Origin: Rossellomorea vietnamensis NBRC 101237
GTDB taxonomy: Bacteria > Bacillota > Bacilli > Bacillales > Bacillaceae_B
DNA length: 64,000 nucleotides
Direction of reading: 5' to 3'
Assembly: GCF_001591825.1 (NCBI RefSeq)
Contig: NZ_BCVQ01000001.1
Coordinates: forward strand, 147,722-211,721
Positions 8,061-15,627 of the stretch are shown piece after piece. The notes beneath the pieces were generated by a model. That model saw nothing but the letters and a program-made list of their open reading frames with translations. It was not told the origin of the DNA and ran no database searches. Made by a program: the position numbers and the translations under genes. Numbering within the stretch: position 1 is the first letter of the stretch; every line of letters starts with the position of its first letter.

Positions 8061-8320
8061 TGAAGCAGGTTCCGGCTCATTATTACGAAGTGATGGAGGA
8101 GCTACAGACCGTTGATTTCGTCATCGTCGAACTGACACTGTACTTAGATACTCATCCTGATGATTACGAGGCCATCAAACAGTACAACGAATTTGTACGG
8201 ATGAGGAAAAAAATCAAAAAGAAATTCGAAAAGGAATTCGGTCCCCTGACCGGGTTCGGATACAGCTACTCAAACTATCCGTGGGACTGGAAAGACGCCC
8301 CTTGGCCATGGCAGGTCTAA
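8057..8320 (+). CDS. cotJB: Spore coat protein CotJB
   Basis: An 87-residue protein with the CotJB core (Glu-rich helix VDFVIVELTLYLDTHPDD, then EYNEFVRM-type residues) and a C-terminus rich in Trp and Pro (WDWKDAPWPWQV). It is the second gene of the cotJABC operon and overlaps cotJA by four bases. It is assumed to act in spore-coat assembly together with the catalase-like CotJC. Confidence 0.9.
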   Translation: MMKQVPAHYYEVMEELQTVDFVIVELTLYLDTHPDDYEAIKQYNEFVRMRKKIKKKFEKEFGPLTGFGYSYSNYPWDWKDAPWPWQV

Positions 8321-8347
8321 TACGGAATAAAGGAGAGGATCGACACT

Positions 8348-8917
8348 ATGTGGGTGTATGAAAAAAAACTTCAATATCCTGTACGGGTCAGTACATGTAA
8401 TCCGAAGCTGGCGAAATTCCTGATCGAGCAATACGGCGGCGCCGATGGAGAATTGGCGGCAGCCCTGAGATACTTGAATCAGCGTTATACGATCCCAGAT
8501 AAGGTCATCGGCTTACTGACCGACATCGGGACCGAAGAATTCGCCCATTTGGAAATGATTGCCACCATGGTATATAAACTCATCAAAGATGCCACGCCGC
8601 AGCAAATGAAAGACGCGGGACTCGATCCCCACTATGTGAATCATGACGGCGCGATCTTTTACCAAAATGCGGCGGGGGTTCCCTTTACCGCATCGTACAT
8701 CCAGGCAAAAGGCGACCCGATCGCCGACCTCTATGAAGACATCGCTGCCGAAGAAAAGGCCAGAGCCACGTATCAATGGATCATCAATATGAGCGATGAC
8801 CCCGATCTGAACGACGGACTGCGTTTCTTACGGGAACGGGAAATCATCCATTCCCAACGCTTCAGGGAAGCGGTGGAGATTTTGAAAGACGAGCGGGATC
8901 GGAAGGTGATTTTTTAA
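8348..8917 (+). CDS. cotJC: CotJC, manganese catalase-like spore coat protein
   Basis: A 189-residue ferritin-like di-manganese catalase family protein. Putative metal ligands are Glu in GADGELAAALRYL, Glu and His in TEEFAHLEMI, Glu in IAAEEKARATY and Glu-His in EREIIHSQRF. In Bacillus, CotJC is a mother-cell coat protein and members can dismutate hydrogen peroxide. It is shorter than true Mn-catalases (about 270 or more residues), as usual for CotJC. It is the last gene of the operon, with ribosome site AAAGGAGAGG and a terminator downstream. Confidence 0.92.
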   Translation: MWVYEKKLQYPVRVSTCNPKLAKFLIEQYGGADGELAAALRYLNQRYTIPDKVIGLLTDIGTEEFAHLEMIATMVYKLIKDATPQQMKDAGLDPHYVNHDGAIFYQNAAGVPFTASYIQAKGDPIADLYEDIAAEEKARATYQWIINMSDDPDLNDGLRFLREREIIHSQRFREAVEILKDERDRKVIF

Positions 8918-8924
8918 ATGAGGG

Positions 8925-8962
8925 AAAATGGTCAGCGGCTGATAGCCCTGATCATTTTTTTC
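8925..8962 (+). terminator. Terminator of cotJABC
   Basis: AAATGGTCAG pairs with CTGATCATTT around a 12-base loop, followed by seven T. Confidence 0.65.
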
Positions 8963-8986
8963 TTTAATTTGCATTAGGTTCTTTAA

Positions 8987-9039
8987 TTGACAGAATTTTC
9001 AAATCTGGTATATTGGTAATGATTAGCAGGAATCATTAC
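8987..9039 (+). promoter_or_regulatory. Sigma-A promoter with a 9-bp dyad operator
   Basis: TTGACA (8987-8992), 16 bases, TATATT (9009-9014). The dyad GTAATGATT / AATCATTAC (9016-9039, six-base spacer) starts two bases after the -10 box, so a bound protein would block transcription. Half-sites of the TAATGATT type recall Fur/Zur boxes, but the six-base spacer is wider than the usual single base. The regulator is unknown. Confidence 0.6.
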
Positions 9040-9051
9040 TGGAGGTACAAG

Positions 9052-9918
9052 ATGAAACAACTCAAACAATCCGGCCTTGAAGCCGTTCTCATTATCATCG
9101 GGATCATTCTCGTCAGTGCCACATCCGGCCTGTTCACAACTCAGGCGTTTTCCCTCGTTACTTATGGAAAGGAATTGATGGAGGTATGCAGGGAGCTAGT
9201 CGAGCCTCACCATCTGGTTTATACGAACCCGGTCTCGCATATCGAACGTCCGCTATTTCCCATCATCCTGAAAGCTTTCCTGAGCAGTGCACGTATCTTT
9301 TTCCTGGCACTCGGGTTGGCGTTAACATGTTCAATCCTGTTGATGATCCTCTATTTTTCCGTGGGGAAAAAGGTCCGGAAAGGAGTGGGAGGTGTCGCAT
9401 TCTTTATCGCCTCGCTGCCGGATATTTTTGTAATTGGATTTCTTCAACTATCGGTCATCTGGTTCTTCAAACAATCTGGTATTCTGCTCCTCGATATCGC
9501 ATCACTGGGTGAAAATCAGGTCATCCTGTTCCCGGCGATCACGCTCTCGATCTTGCCGACGTTCTTTTTTCTGGGATCGATGGTGTCTTTTTTGAAGGAA
9601 GAAGAGGGGCTTCCTTATGTGGAGCTTGCCAAGGGGAAGGGTCTAGGCCGATTCCGGATCATGTTCATCCATATGATGCGGAATGTGCTCGTCAGTCTGA
9701 CCTATCACGGCAAGCAGATCATCTGGATGATGCTGTCGAATCTATTAATCTTGGAATATTTATTCAATGTGTTCGGGGTCACGTCGTTTCTCTTTTCCTA
9801 TAACACACCTGCGATCTTCGCGGTTACGTCGATCATGTTATTCGTTCCACTCTATCTCCTTTTAAAATTCATGCAGTTCGTGATCTCAAGAAAAATAGGA
9901 AGGGAGATGAGTCTATGA
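9052..9918 (+). CDS. ABC permease, oligopeptide/nickel (DppB) type
   Basis: A 288-residue BPD_transp_1 permease with about six membrane segments and an EAA-like loop (YVELAKGKGLGRFR then HMMRN) that would dock an ATPase. The frame opens at 9013, but that lies within the promoter. The ATG at 9052 follows TGGAGGT. It overlaps the second permease by four bases. No substrate-binding protein or ATPase gene is nearby, so the transporter must borrow these from elsewhere or have a reduced composition. The dyad operator upstream suggests induction by a metal or small ligand. Confidence 0.75.
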   Translation: MKQLKQSGLEAVLIIIGIILVSATSGLFTTQAFSLVTYGKELMEVCRELVEPHHLVYTNPVSHIERPLFPIILKAFLSSARIFFLALGLALTCSILLMILYFSVGKKVRKGVGGVAFFIASLPDIFVIGFLQLSVIWFFKQSGILLLDIASLGENQVILFPAITLSILPTFFFLGSMVSFLKEEEGLPYVELAKGKGLGRFRIMFIHMMRNVLVSLTYHGKQIIWMMLSNLLILEYLFNVFGVTSFLFSYNTPAIFAVTSIMLFVPLYLLLKFMQFVISRKIGREMSL

Positions 9919-10925
9919 GAAAGTGGAATCGGCATCACATCACCATCAGCATCTGTTTATTGTTCATCGTCGTGCTCGTCGGGTGGAGTATGATTTTTAA
10001 TCTGACCGATGCCAAAATTCCGAATACATATATCCTCTATGATGATGAGGCAAATATCATCGGGGATGCCCCTTTCCCTCCTTCAGCCGACTTTCCGTTT
10101 GGCACGGACCGGGAAGGAGACCACCTGTTTTACAAAGTATTGGAGGGGGCGCAGTATACCATTGGCGCCGCCATCCTGATTTCCCTTATCAGTTTCATCC
10201 TATCCTTTGCCATCGGGGTGCTGGGAGGGTTTACAAAATCCCGGGGGAAGAAGTGGACGCAATCGATGTTCACGTCCTTTTATTTCATCCCGCAATCGAT
10301 CATCGCCTTCAATATGCTTTACCCCTTGCTATGGGAACCGATGCAAGGGTTCGAAACGAGTTTCACCGAACGGGTCATTTGGCAGTCCATCGCCCTGGCT
10401 GTGATCATGGCTCCAACAACGGCAATTCTCTTATCAAACGAAACACGTCAGATTCTCGACAAAGAGTTCGTGACCTGTGCGCGGGTCCTTGGGGGAAGCA
10501 AGACTTTCCTGTTCAAGAACCATGTGCTTCCACACTTGAAACCGCGGCTCTTTATCATTTTTCCGAAAATCATGATCCAGGCGCTTCTCATCATCGCCCA
10601 CCTCGGATTCTTCGACCTATTCTTCGGTGGGACCGATGTGTGCTACGGCCCCATGTGCCCGCCGCCGCAACCCTTCGTCCAGGAATGGGCGAGCATCATG
10701 TCCATGAGCTATGTCGAATTGACCAACGCCTGGTGGATCTTTATGATCCCGATGTTCTTCTTCGCCCTGACCATTCTTTCCTTAACAGGGATTGCGCGAG
10801 GGCTTGAGGGGTTGTTGGAGGAGGATGAGGTGAAGTCGGGTTCGGTTGAAAAGAAGAAGGATGGGCGCAAGGAGAACGGTCTTTTAATGGAAAGTGATTT
10901 TAGATTGGTGGATCGGGAGTTGTGA
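9915..10925 (+). CDS. ABC permease, oligopeptide/nickel (DppC) type
   Basis: A 336-residue permease partner. It has an N-terminal segment (about 12-30), an extracellular region with FPFGTDREGDHLFYKVLEGA typical of DppC proteins, then five segments with the EAA loop EFVTCARVLGGSKTF. The cytoplasmic tail (residues about 305-336) is charged and Lys-rich and lacks the usual short DppC end. It is translationally coupled to the upstream permease (ATGA overlap). The two form one heterodimeric channel; the substrate is unknown. Confidence 0.78.
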   Translation: MRKWNRHHITISICLLFIVVLVGWSMIFNLTDAKIPNTYILYDDEANIIGDAPFPPSADFPFGTDREGDHLFYKVLEGAQYTIGAAILISLISFILSFAIGVLGGFTKSRGKKWTQSMFTSFYFIPQSIIAFNMLYPLLWEPMQGFETSFTERVIWQSIALAVIMAPTTAILLSNETRQILDKEFVTCARVLGGSKTFLFKNHVLPHLKPRLFIIFPKIMIQALLIIAHLGFFDLFFGGTDVCYGPMCPPPQPFVQEWASIMSMSYVELTNAWWIFMIPMFFFALTILSLTGIARGLEGLLEEDEVKSGSVEKKKDGRKENGLLMESDFRLVDREL

Positions 10926-10965
10926 AATACATCTCTTATAACCTTACTGGATACGGGGGGATAAA

Positions 10966-11901
10966 ATGAAAAGGACGTACTCTCTAATCTTACTAATGTT
11001 ATGTCTACTCTTGGCCTCTTGTTCTTCTGAGAAGGAGAAAACGTTCGTAGAAGACGAAGCGACTAAGGTAGTAGCATTTGATCCGATACAAGTGAAGGGT
11101 CTGAATGCAACCTTGGAGTCTTATAAAATGACGTACATGAGTGAAGGGGAAGAAGCCGTAGCATATGTGACACTACCAGAAAAAGAAGGATCTTATCCGG
11201 TTAACCTTAGTTTACACGGCGGTTTTCCGGCGTCAAAAGACTTGTCCCATGTATCAGATATGATGGGGGTAACCTTCGATAAGAATATGGTTCTCTATTC
11301 CGCATCCCCTGGCTTGATCAGTCTCGTGCCTTTATACAGGGGATACGGGGAAAGCGCTGGGACCGTTCCCGGATTGAATGGGGCCACTCTTGACACGAGC
11401 CATGCCATCGATGCCTTAACCTCGTACCTAGAGAAAAACGAGAAGAGAAAGAGGACGGGGAACGTGTTTGTATCCGGGACATCGCTGGGTGGGGGAGTCG
11501 GACTGAAACTGGCCACGATCCGGGATGATATTGCCGATGTTATGGCCATAAGCCCGTATGTCGGTCTGGACCCGGTTTATCCTTGGCTGTTAGAGAACTC
11601 GGAGAAGGATATTGGTTTTCTGGATATGTATCAAGATGCATACGGGGACTATGATCCGAAATCGGAGCAAACAAAGGAAGAGTCCATCAATGTTAAAAAA
11701 ATCAATGTCCCTGTTCTGATTGTACAAGGAGACGCGGATCATCATACCGATTGGCATCCGGTAAAGAACTTTTATGATGAGTTGAAAAAAGAAAATGACA
11801 ATACAACCTTTGAACTCATTCCAGATGGAAACCACGGCCTCATGAATAAGCAGGAGGAGTTGAATGCGATCACTGCGGCATGGTTTAATGAACAGTTTTG
11901 A
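10966..11901 (+). CDS. Lipoprotein alpha/beta hydrolase
   Basis: A 311-residue surface lipoprotein with signal peptide and lipobox LLLASC (Cys about 19). The hydrolase fold has oxyanion region LHGGFPASK, nucleophile elbow GTSLGGG, Asp in VQGDADHHTDW and His in PDGNHGLM. It resembles S9-type peptidases and acyl-peptide hydrolases, so a peptide or ester may be cleaved outside the cell. It lies 40 bases after the orphan permease pair with a GGGGGGA ribosome site, which suggests a link: the hydrolase could release the ligand that the permeases import. That link is inference. Confidence 0.8.
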   Translation: MKRTYSLILLMLCLLLASCSSEKEKTFVEDEATKVVAFDPIQVKGLNATLESYKMTYMSEGEEAVAYVTLPEKEGSYPVNLSLHGGFPASKDLSHVSDMMGVTFDKNMVLYSASPGLISLVPLYRGYGESAGTVPGLNGATLDTSHAIDALTSYLEKNEKRKRTGNVFVSGTSLGGGVGLKLATIRDDIADVMAISPYVGLDPVYPWLLENSEKDIGFLDMYQDAYGDYDPKSEQTKEESINVKKINVPVLIVQGDADHHTDWHPVKNFYDELKKENDNTTFELIPDGNHGLMNKQEELNAITAAWFNEQF

Positions 11902-12017
11902 TGATGGCCAGGAAGTGGATGATGGATTAACAATAATCTCCTAACCCGTCACACCCAACTTTCTGCTATATTTATAGTACAATGATGGAAAACGGTTAAG
12001 GGTAGGGGAGATGGATC

Positions 12018-12425
12018 ATGACATTGAAAAAGATGAAAAGCATCCTGTTCATGTTGCTCGGGTTCATAGCCCTAGTGTGCGGGGTTGCCGGAACAGTCCT
12101 GCCCGTTCTGCCGGGTGGCCCGTTTTACTTGCTGGCGGTTTACTTCTTTTCCAAGAGCTCGAAGCGCGTGGATGCCTGGTTTAAAAACACGTACATCTAC
12201 AAAAAATACGTGGTTCCCTTTCTAGAAAAAAAGGGAATGACCCTGAAAGAAAAAATCAAAATCAATATGACCGCAGACTTCTTTATTTTGCTTTCCGTCC
12301 TGTACGTCGACATTCTCCTTGTCCGGATCATCCTCATCGGACTCGCATTATATAAACATTATTATTTTATCAAGAAGATCAAGACGATCCCTCCTCAGTC
12401 ATATCAAGTGGAGGAGAGCCAGTGA
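12018..12425 (+). CDS. DUF454 (YbaN-like) inner-membrane protein
   Basis: A 135-residue protein with membrane segments at about 9-40 and 90-118 and the family signature LPVLPGGPFYLLAVYFFSKSS (shown in part: LPGGPFYLLAVYFFSKSS). The short hydrophilic middle has FKNTYIYKKYVVPF. YbaN-family proteins are small, conserved and functionally undefined. The ribosome site is TAGGGGAGATGG. It is followed by a small hypothetical gene and a terminator. Confidence 0.75.
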   Translation: MTLKKMKSILFMLLGFIALVCGVAGTVLPVLPGGPFYLLAVYFFSKSSKRVDAWFKNTYIYKKYVVPFLEKKGMTLKEKIKINMTADFFILLSVLYVDILLVRIILIGLALYKHYYFIKKIKTIPPQSYQVEESQ

Positions 12426-12443
12426 TCTGCGGGCTTAGTCAAA

Positions 12444-12623
12444 ATGAAAAGATATCAATTAAAACGTGATTTCAGGGGAGTCAAAAAAGGCTCTTGTTTC
12501 TATCTGGTCGTTGAATCCGAATATATCGGCATCAAGGAATATGTCGTACGAACGCAGGATTTCTCAAGGAGACTGATCATCTCTGAGAGGGAGATGGAGA
12601 AGTATTTTAGAAGGATGATATAA
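12444..12623 (+). CDS. Small basic protein, hypothetical
   Basis: A 59-residue frame rich in Arg, Lys, Tyr and Glu with no membrane segment. Its alternating hydrophobic pattern (GSCFYLVVESEYIGIKEYVV) predicts beta strands, and a helix follows (SEREMEKYFRRM). The codon use looks like the neighbours, and a terminator follows at once, which supports a real gene. The ribosome site is weak. It lies 18 bases after the DUF454 gene and may rely on its translation. I do not recognise a family. Confidence 0.5.
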   Translation: MKRYQLKRDFRGVKKGSCFYLVVESEYIGIKEYVVRTQDFSRRLIISEREMEKYFRRMI

Positions 12624-12624
12624 A

Positions 12625-12657
12625 GGGCCCGTCGAATGTGACGAGGCTTTTTTTGTT
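12625..12657 (+). terminator. Terminator after the small basic protein
   Basis: GCCCGTC and GACGAGGC pair around a short loop, followed by seven T. Confidence 0.65.
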
Positions 12658-12720
12658 GTCCAAAAAATTAAGTTGGAGGAGTCTGAGGATGCCTCTATGA
12701 AATATATATATTGCGTAACG

Positions 12721-12732
12721 ACATATATATGT
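12721..12732. promoter_or_regulatory. 12-bp palindrome, probable autoregulatory operator
   Basis: ACATATATATGT is a perfect palindrome about 30 bases before the HTH regulator start, within a larger near-dyad TAACGACATATATATGTTA and next to a TACTAT -10-like box. YgzD/YvaO-type regulators commonly bind such sites at their own promoters. Confidence 0.35.
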
Positions 12733-12762
12733 TACTATAAACTTAAAAGATGTTGGATGAAT

Positions 12763-12948
12763 ATGGAAAACAGGGGTAGAGCTTTCCCGTGTTGAAAAAA
12801 TTCGACCCAACAGCAGCTGGCAAACCAAATGGGAGTCACCATGCAGACGATCATCCTGATTGAGAAAGGTTCATACAATCTACCATTGAATTTATTTCTG
12901 GAAATCTGTTATGCCGTCGGGAAGACGCTGGATGAAGTGTTTGGATAG
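12763..12948 (+). pseudogene. HTH regulator (YgzD/YvaO type), frameshifted
   Basis: Removing one G from the run at 12773-12776 joins ATG 12763 to a continuous 61-residue Xre-type protein: MENRVELSRVEKNS, then TQQQLANQMGVTMQTI (helix-turn-helix), IEKGSYNLPLNLFLEI and KTLDEVFG. These are the hallmarks of the short Xre regulators that pair with a small membrane protein. The recognition helix has Met-Gln instead of the usual Arg-Gln (VTRQTI), and Leu-Ile in place of Ser-Ala before IEKG, so the gene may be decaying. The partner follows 18 bases later. Confidence 0.7.
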
Positions 12949-12966
12949 GTAAGGGGGAGAAGTAAG

Positions 12967-13386
12967 TTGAAGAAAATTGCAGACGAGCGACTAAAACTAC
13001 AAAACTTAAAAAATATTAGAGTACTGTTCCTGTTTCAGAACGCAGGCATCATCGGGATTCTTGCCTATGACTTTATCACATCGGGACTGGACGGGATGAC
13101 GGATAATCCTCTTTGGTTTCTGTTTATCATGACGACTGTGGTTTCAGCTTATTTGTCCATGAGCATCAGTGTGGATCATGAAGAAGAGAGGCAGCCTCCT
13201 AAGAAGAGTTTGTTGATGGCCGTAGTGGTCGTGACCATCTTATCCGTTATATTGGGGATCTTCGCCTCTTTACCGGAAGGGTCCGATATGAGAGATGGAT
13301 TAATCGTTGGAGGGGTTGTTTTTTTATGCGGGTTGATCCCCGCCATCTATGTGTATACCATCAGGGAAAAAAGGAATGACGAATAG
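12967..13386 (+). CDS. Membrane partner of the HTH regulator
   Basis: A 139-residue protein with four predicted membrane segments (about 18-35, 45-65, 82-100, 108-128) and charged ends. The TTG start follows TAAGGGGGAGAAG. Short Xre regulators in Bacillaceae are typically followed by such a four-segment protein (DUF2178/DUF3796-like) that may hold or sense the regulator. The pairing is seen here; the role is inference. The repeat palindrome downstream serves as terminator. Confidence 0.6.
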   Translation: MKKIADERLKLQNLKNIRVLFLFQNAGIIGILAYDFITSGLDGMTDNPLWFLFIMTTVVSAYLSMSISVDHEEERQPPKKSLLMAVVVVTILSVILGIFASLPEGSDMRDGLIVGGVVFLCGLIPAIYVYTIREKRNDE

Positions 13387-13419
13387 GAAGGTCCGTCCCT
13401 CATGAGGGACGGACCTTCC
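13386..13419. repeat. 34-bp perfect palindrome, REP family
   Basis: A perfect 17+17 palindrome containing AGGTCCGTCCCTCA and its complement, the same motif as the arms at 1624, 1677 and 2309. It begins two bases before the stop codon region of the upstream gene and probably acts as its terminator. Confidence 0.7.
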
Positions 13420-13556
13420 TCATAAGGGGTTGATTTATTTTCCAGCATCTGCTAAAGTGTATCTATATTGTATTGCAACATAGTTCTGATCTGAATTTTT
13501 TTTAGATAACTATCTTGCTTTGCAATGTAGTTGGGTTGTGTAGAGGGGGAACGAAG

Positions 13557-13880
13557 GTGTCATCCAGTCAGTTATTGAAGGGGATCCTGGAGGGGTGCCT
13601 GCTTTCCATCATTTCAAAAGGTGAAGTGTATGGATATGAAATGATGGAGAAGCTTGCGGCCAATGGATTCAAAATGGTCAAAGAAGGAAGCATTTATCCG
13701 TTGCTCCTTCGGATGAAAAAAGAAGGGCTCGTGACAGCCTGTCAGAAAGAAATGCCTTCCGGAGGTCCGAAACGGAAATATTACTATATCACTCCAAAAG
13801 GAAAAGAAGAGTTGGAGGATTTTAAACTAAGATGGAGAGAAGTCTCTGAGAGTGTAAATCAATTATTGGAGGAGGAGTAA
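13557..13880 (+). CDS. PadR family transcriptional regulator
   Basis: A 107-residue winged-helix repressor: LLKGILEGCLLSIISKGEVYGYEM at the start (in part, LEGCLLSIISKGEVYGYEM), wing GGPKRKYYYITPKGKEEL, and a short C-terminal dimerisation helix. The frame is open from 13515, but the GTG at 13557 is preceded by GAGGGGGA at seven bases and fits the family length. It overlaps no other gene and leads directly into a HAAS-domain membrane protein. Upstream, TTGCAA half-sites at about 13474 and 13530 may be its operator. Confidence 0.85.
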   Translation: MSSSQLLKGILEGCLLSIISKGEVYGYEMMEKLAANGFKMVKEGSIYPLLLRMKKEGLVTACQKEMPSGGPKRKYYYITPKGKEELEDFKLRWREVSESVNQLLEEE

Positions 13881-13882
13881 GC

Positions 13883-14653
13883 ATGTCATTATCGAAAGAG
13901 AGCGAAGACTTTCTGGGGAATTTGAGAATCTATCTGATGTCTAGCGGGAAGAACGAACAAGAAGTAGATGAGATCGTGGGGGAACTGGAGGATCATTTGG
14001 TTGAAACGGAGAAAAGGGGAAAGAGCGTATCAGAGGTTACCGGTTTGACACCCCGGCAGTACATGAATCAAATTTCCGCAGAGATGCCCATCGATTACAA
14101 GAGTATCTTCGAGTATATCGTGATGGTATTAGTGAGCGCTTTCTCTTTTATCGTATTGAGTGACGCCTTAAGCGGGGACCTGACCTATTCGTTATTTGAA
14201 TTAATCGGTTATCCACTTGTCATGATTGGGTTTTTATTCTGTACCTCAGTGGTGTTTAAATATGTTTCAAGCCATCCGGTGTCAAAAGCAAGAGAATGGA
14301 CACTATTTTCGATTCTTGGAGGAGTTCCCATCTTATTGTTCATGGGATTGTTATTTCTTGGACAGAACGTCGAGGCACCTACCGTTGTAATGGAAGGAAT
14401 CGGAAGGCTATTTGCGCTCATTCTTGCCTTCGCGGCCATCATTGCCGTGTCTCTGTGGTCAAAAACGTGGATCATGATCATCCTGGCAATCCTTGTGAAT
14501 GGACCGCAACTACTCATTCAACAAAGCTCCTTTCCAGAAGAAACGAAACTGATATTGACAGGTCTTTCCCTTCCCGTTTTTGTCGGTGGATACTTTTTGC
14601 TTCTTTTCGTCAAAGAAAGGAAGAAAGAAAAACATGCAGGGCCAGTGACATAA
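13883..14653 (+). CDS. HAAS-domain membrane protein, PadR partner
   Basis: A 256-residue protein. The N-terminal 75 residues form an acidic helical domain (EVDEIVGELEDHLVETEKRG, then TPRQYMNQISAEMP) of the HAAS type found next to PadR regulators. Six membrane segments follow. It starts three bases after the PadR stop with site GGAGGAGG inside the padR end. In the family such proteins are thought to signal from the membrane to the PadR protein. Confidence 0.75.
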   Translation: MSLSKESEDFLGNLRIYLMSSGKNEQEVDEIVGELEDHLVETEKRGKSVSEVTGLTPRQYMNQISAEMPIDYKSIFEYIVMVLVSAFSFIVLSDALSGDLTYSLFELIGYPLVMIGFLFCTSVVFKYVSSHPVSKAREWTLFSILGGVPILLFMGLLFLGQNVEAPTVVMEGIGRLFALILAFAAIIAVSLWSKTWIMIILAILVNGPQLLIQQSSFPEETKLILTGLSLPVFVGGYFLLLFVKERKKEKHAGPVT

Positions 14654-14663
14654 TGGAAAAGCT

Positions 14664-14698
14664 TGAAGGACGATCCGTTTGGGGAGCGTCCTTCTTTA
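14664..14698 (+). terminator. Terminator of the PadR-HAAS operon
   Basis: GAAGGACG pairs with CGTCCTTC with an inner TCC/GGG stem, followed by TTT. Confidence 0.6.
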
Positions 14699-14814
14699 CA
14701 TTCTCCAGGAAAGATAGGAGAAAATCCTGTCATAGAGGTATCACAAAAAGGAATTCGCCTCAAGAAGGGAGTATATATAGAAAAGGAACAGAACGTAAAA
14801 GGACGTGTTAGCAC

Positions 14815-15465
14815 ATGATGAAATGGTCACTGCCCCTCCTAATTGGAGTCATGTCAGTACTTTATTTATTCATCCCATCCGATCCATTACCCGTGAAAGT
14901 GATCTTTAAGCTTATCCCCATGTTTCTCATTATCGTCTTCGCCTTCCGGCAGTTATCTTTCAACCCGGCACCGGCACTGCGTTTCATCCTCTTTGGCCTC
15001 TTCTTTTGCACGCTTGGAGATGCGTTCATTGCGGTTTCATTTATAGCAGGCCTCGGGGCGTTTCTCGTCGGACATCTTTTCTACTTGTGTGGCTTTATGG
15101 CATTATCCCGGATGAACAAGTGGCGACTTGCAGCTGCCCTCCCGATTGCACTGTATTCGTTCATATTCGGACAGCAACTGATTTCAGCACTCCGAACAGA
15201 TGGGGATACAGATCTCGTCATACCGGTCATTGTCTACATGCTCGTCATTTCCATGATGGCAATATCTGCGATCCTGACCGGAAACAAGTGGGCCATTGCC
15301 GGGAGTCTCCTGTTCGTTCTATCTGATTCTATTTTGTCGTGGAATATGTTCGTATCAGAGATCCCTTTTTCAGCCGTCTTCATCATGACCACCTACTACT
15401 CTGCGCAGTTCCTGATTGCGTGTAGTCTCTCATCCCTGCAACAACCAAAAGAAACAATTGTGTGA
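14815..15465 (+). CDS. YhhN family membrane protein (lysoplasmalogenase-like)
   Basis: A 216-residue protein with eight predicted membrane segments and the YhhN signatures FGLFFCTLGDAFI and LFVLSDSILSWNMF, whose Asp residues are the conserved catalytic candidates (LGD, SD). Eukaryotic TMEM86 and some bacterial members cleave the vinyl-ether bond of lysoplasmalogens. Bacilli are not known to make plasmalogens, so the substrate here is open. A weak ribosome site (AAAGGACG) precedes. It stands alone between terminators. Confidence 0.75.
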   Translation: MMKWSLPLLIGVMSVLYLFIPSDPLPVKVIFKLIPMFLIIVFAFRQLSFNPAPALRFILFGLFFCTLGDAFIAVSFIAGLGAFLVGHLFYLCGFMALSRMNKWRLAAALPIALYSFIFGQQLISALRTDGDTDLVIPVIVYMLVISMMAISAILTGNKWAIAGSLLFVLSDSILSWNMFVSEIPFSAVFIMTTYYSAQFLIACSLSSLQQPKETIV

Positions 15466-15509
15466 TCTGGAATGTTCTGTAATAATAAAAGCGGGCACTG
15501 CCCGGTGAA

Positions 15510-15545
15510 AGCCTGCCCGAGGAGACTCGACAGGTTTTATTTTTG
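15510..15545 (+). terminator. Terminator after the yhhN-like gene
   Basis: CCTG-c-CGAG and CTCG-a-CAGG pair around GAGA, followed by TTTTATTTTT. A second small hairpin (GGGCACTGCCC) sits just upstream. Confidence 0.6.
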
Positions 15546-15562
15546 GTTAAAAATGTAAAAAA

Positions 15563-15591
15563 TAAAACTTTTATCATTTGAGTTACGTCTA
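15563..15591 (+). promoter_or_regulatory. ECF-type autoregulatory promoter
   Basis: TAAAAC and CGTCTA are separated by about 17 bases, resembling ECF sigma promoters (AAC-type -35, CGTC -10). It stands just before the ECF sigma gene, consistent with self-activation. Confidence 0.4.
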
Positions 15592-15627
15592 ATGAATGAT
15601 ACATACAAAGCAGGTGAATTTTCTAAA

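Noticed and set aside
9013..9051. Upstream start of the first permease
   Set aside because: These codons lie in the -10 box and operator of the promoter and cannot be translated from it.
15481..15545. Riboswitch before the ECF sigma gene
   Set aside because: Two adjacent hairpins with a T run fit a terminator of the upstream gene. The ECF promoter lies after them and no known riboswitch core is visible.
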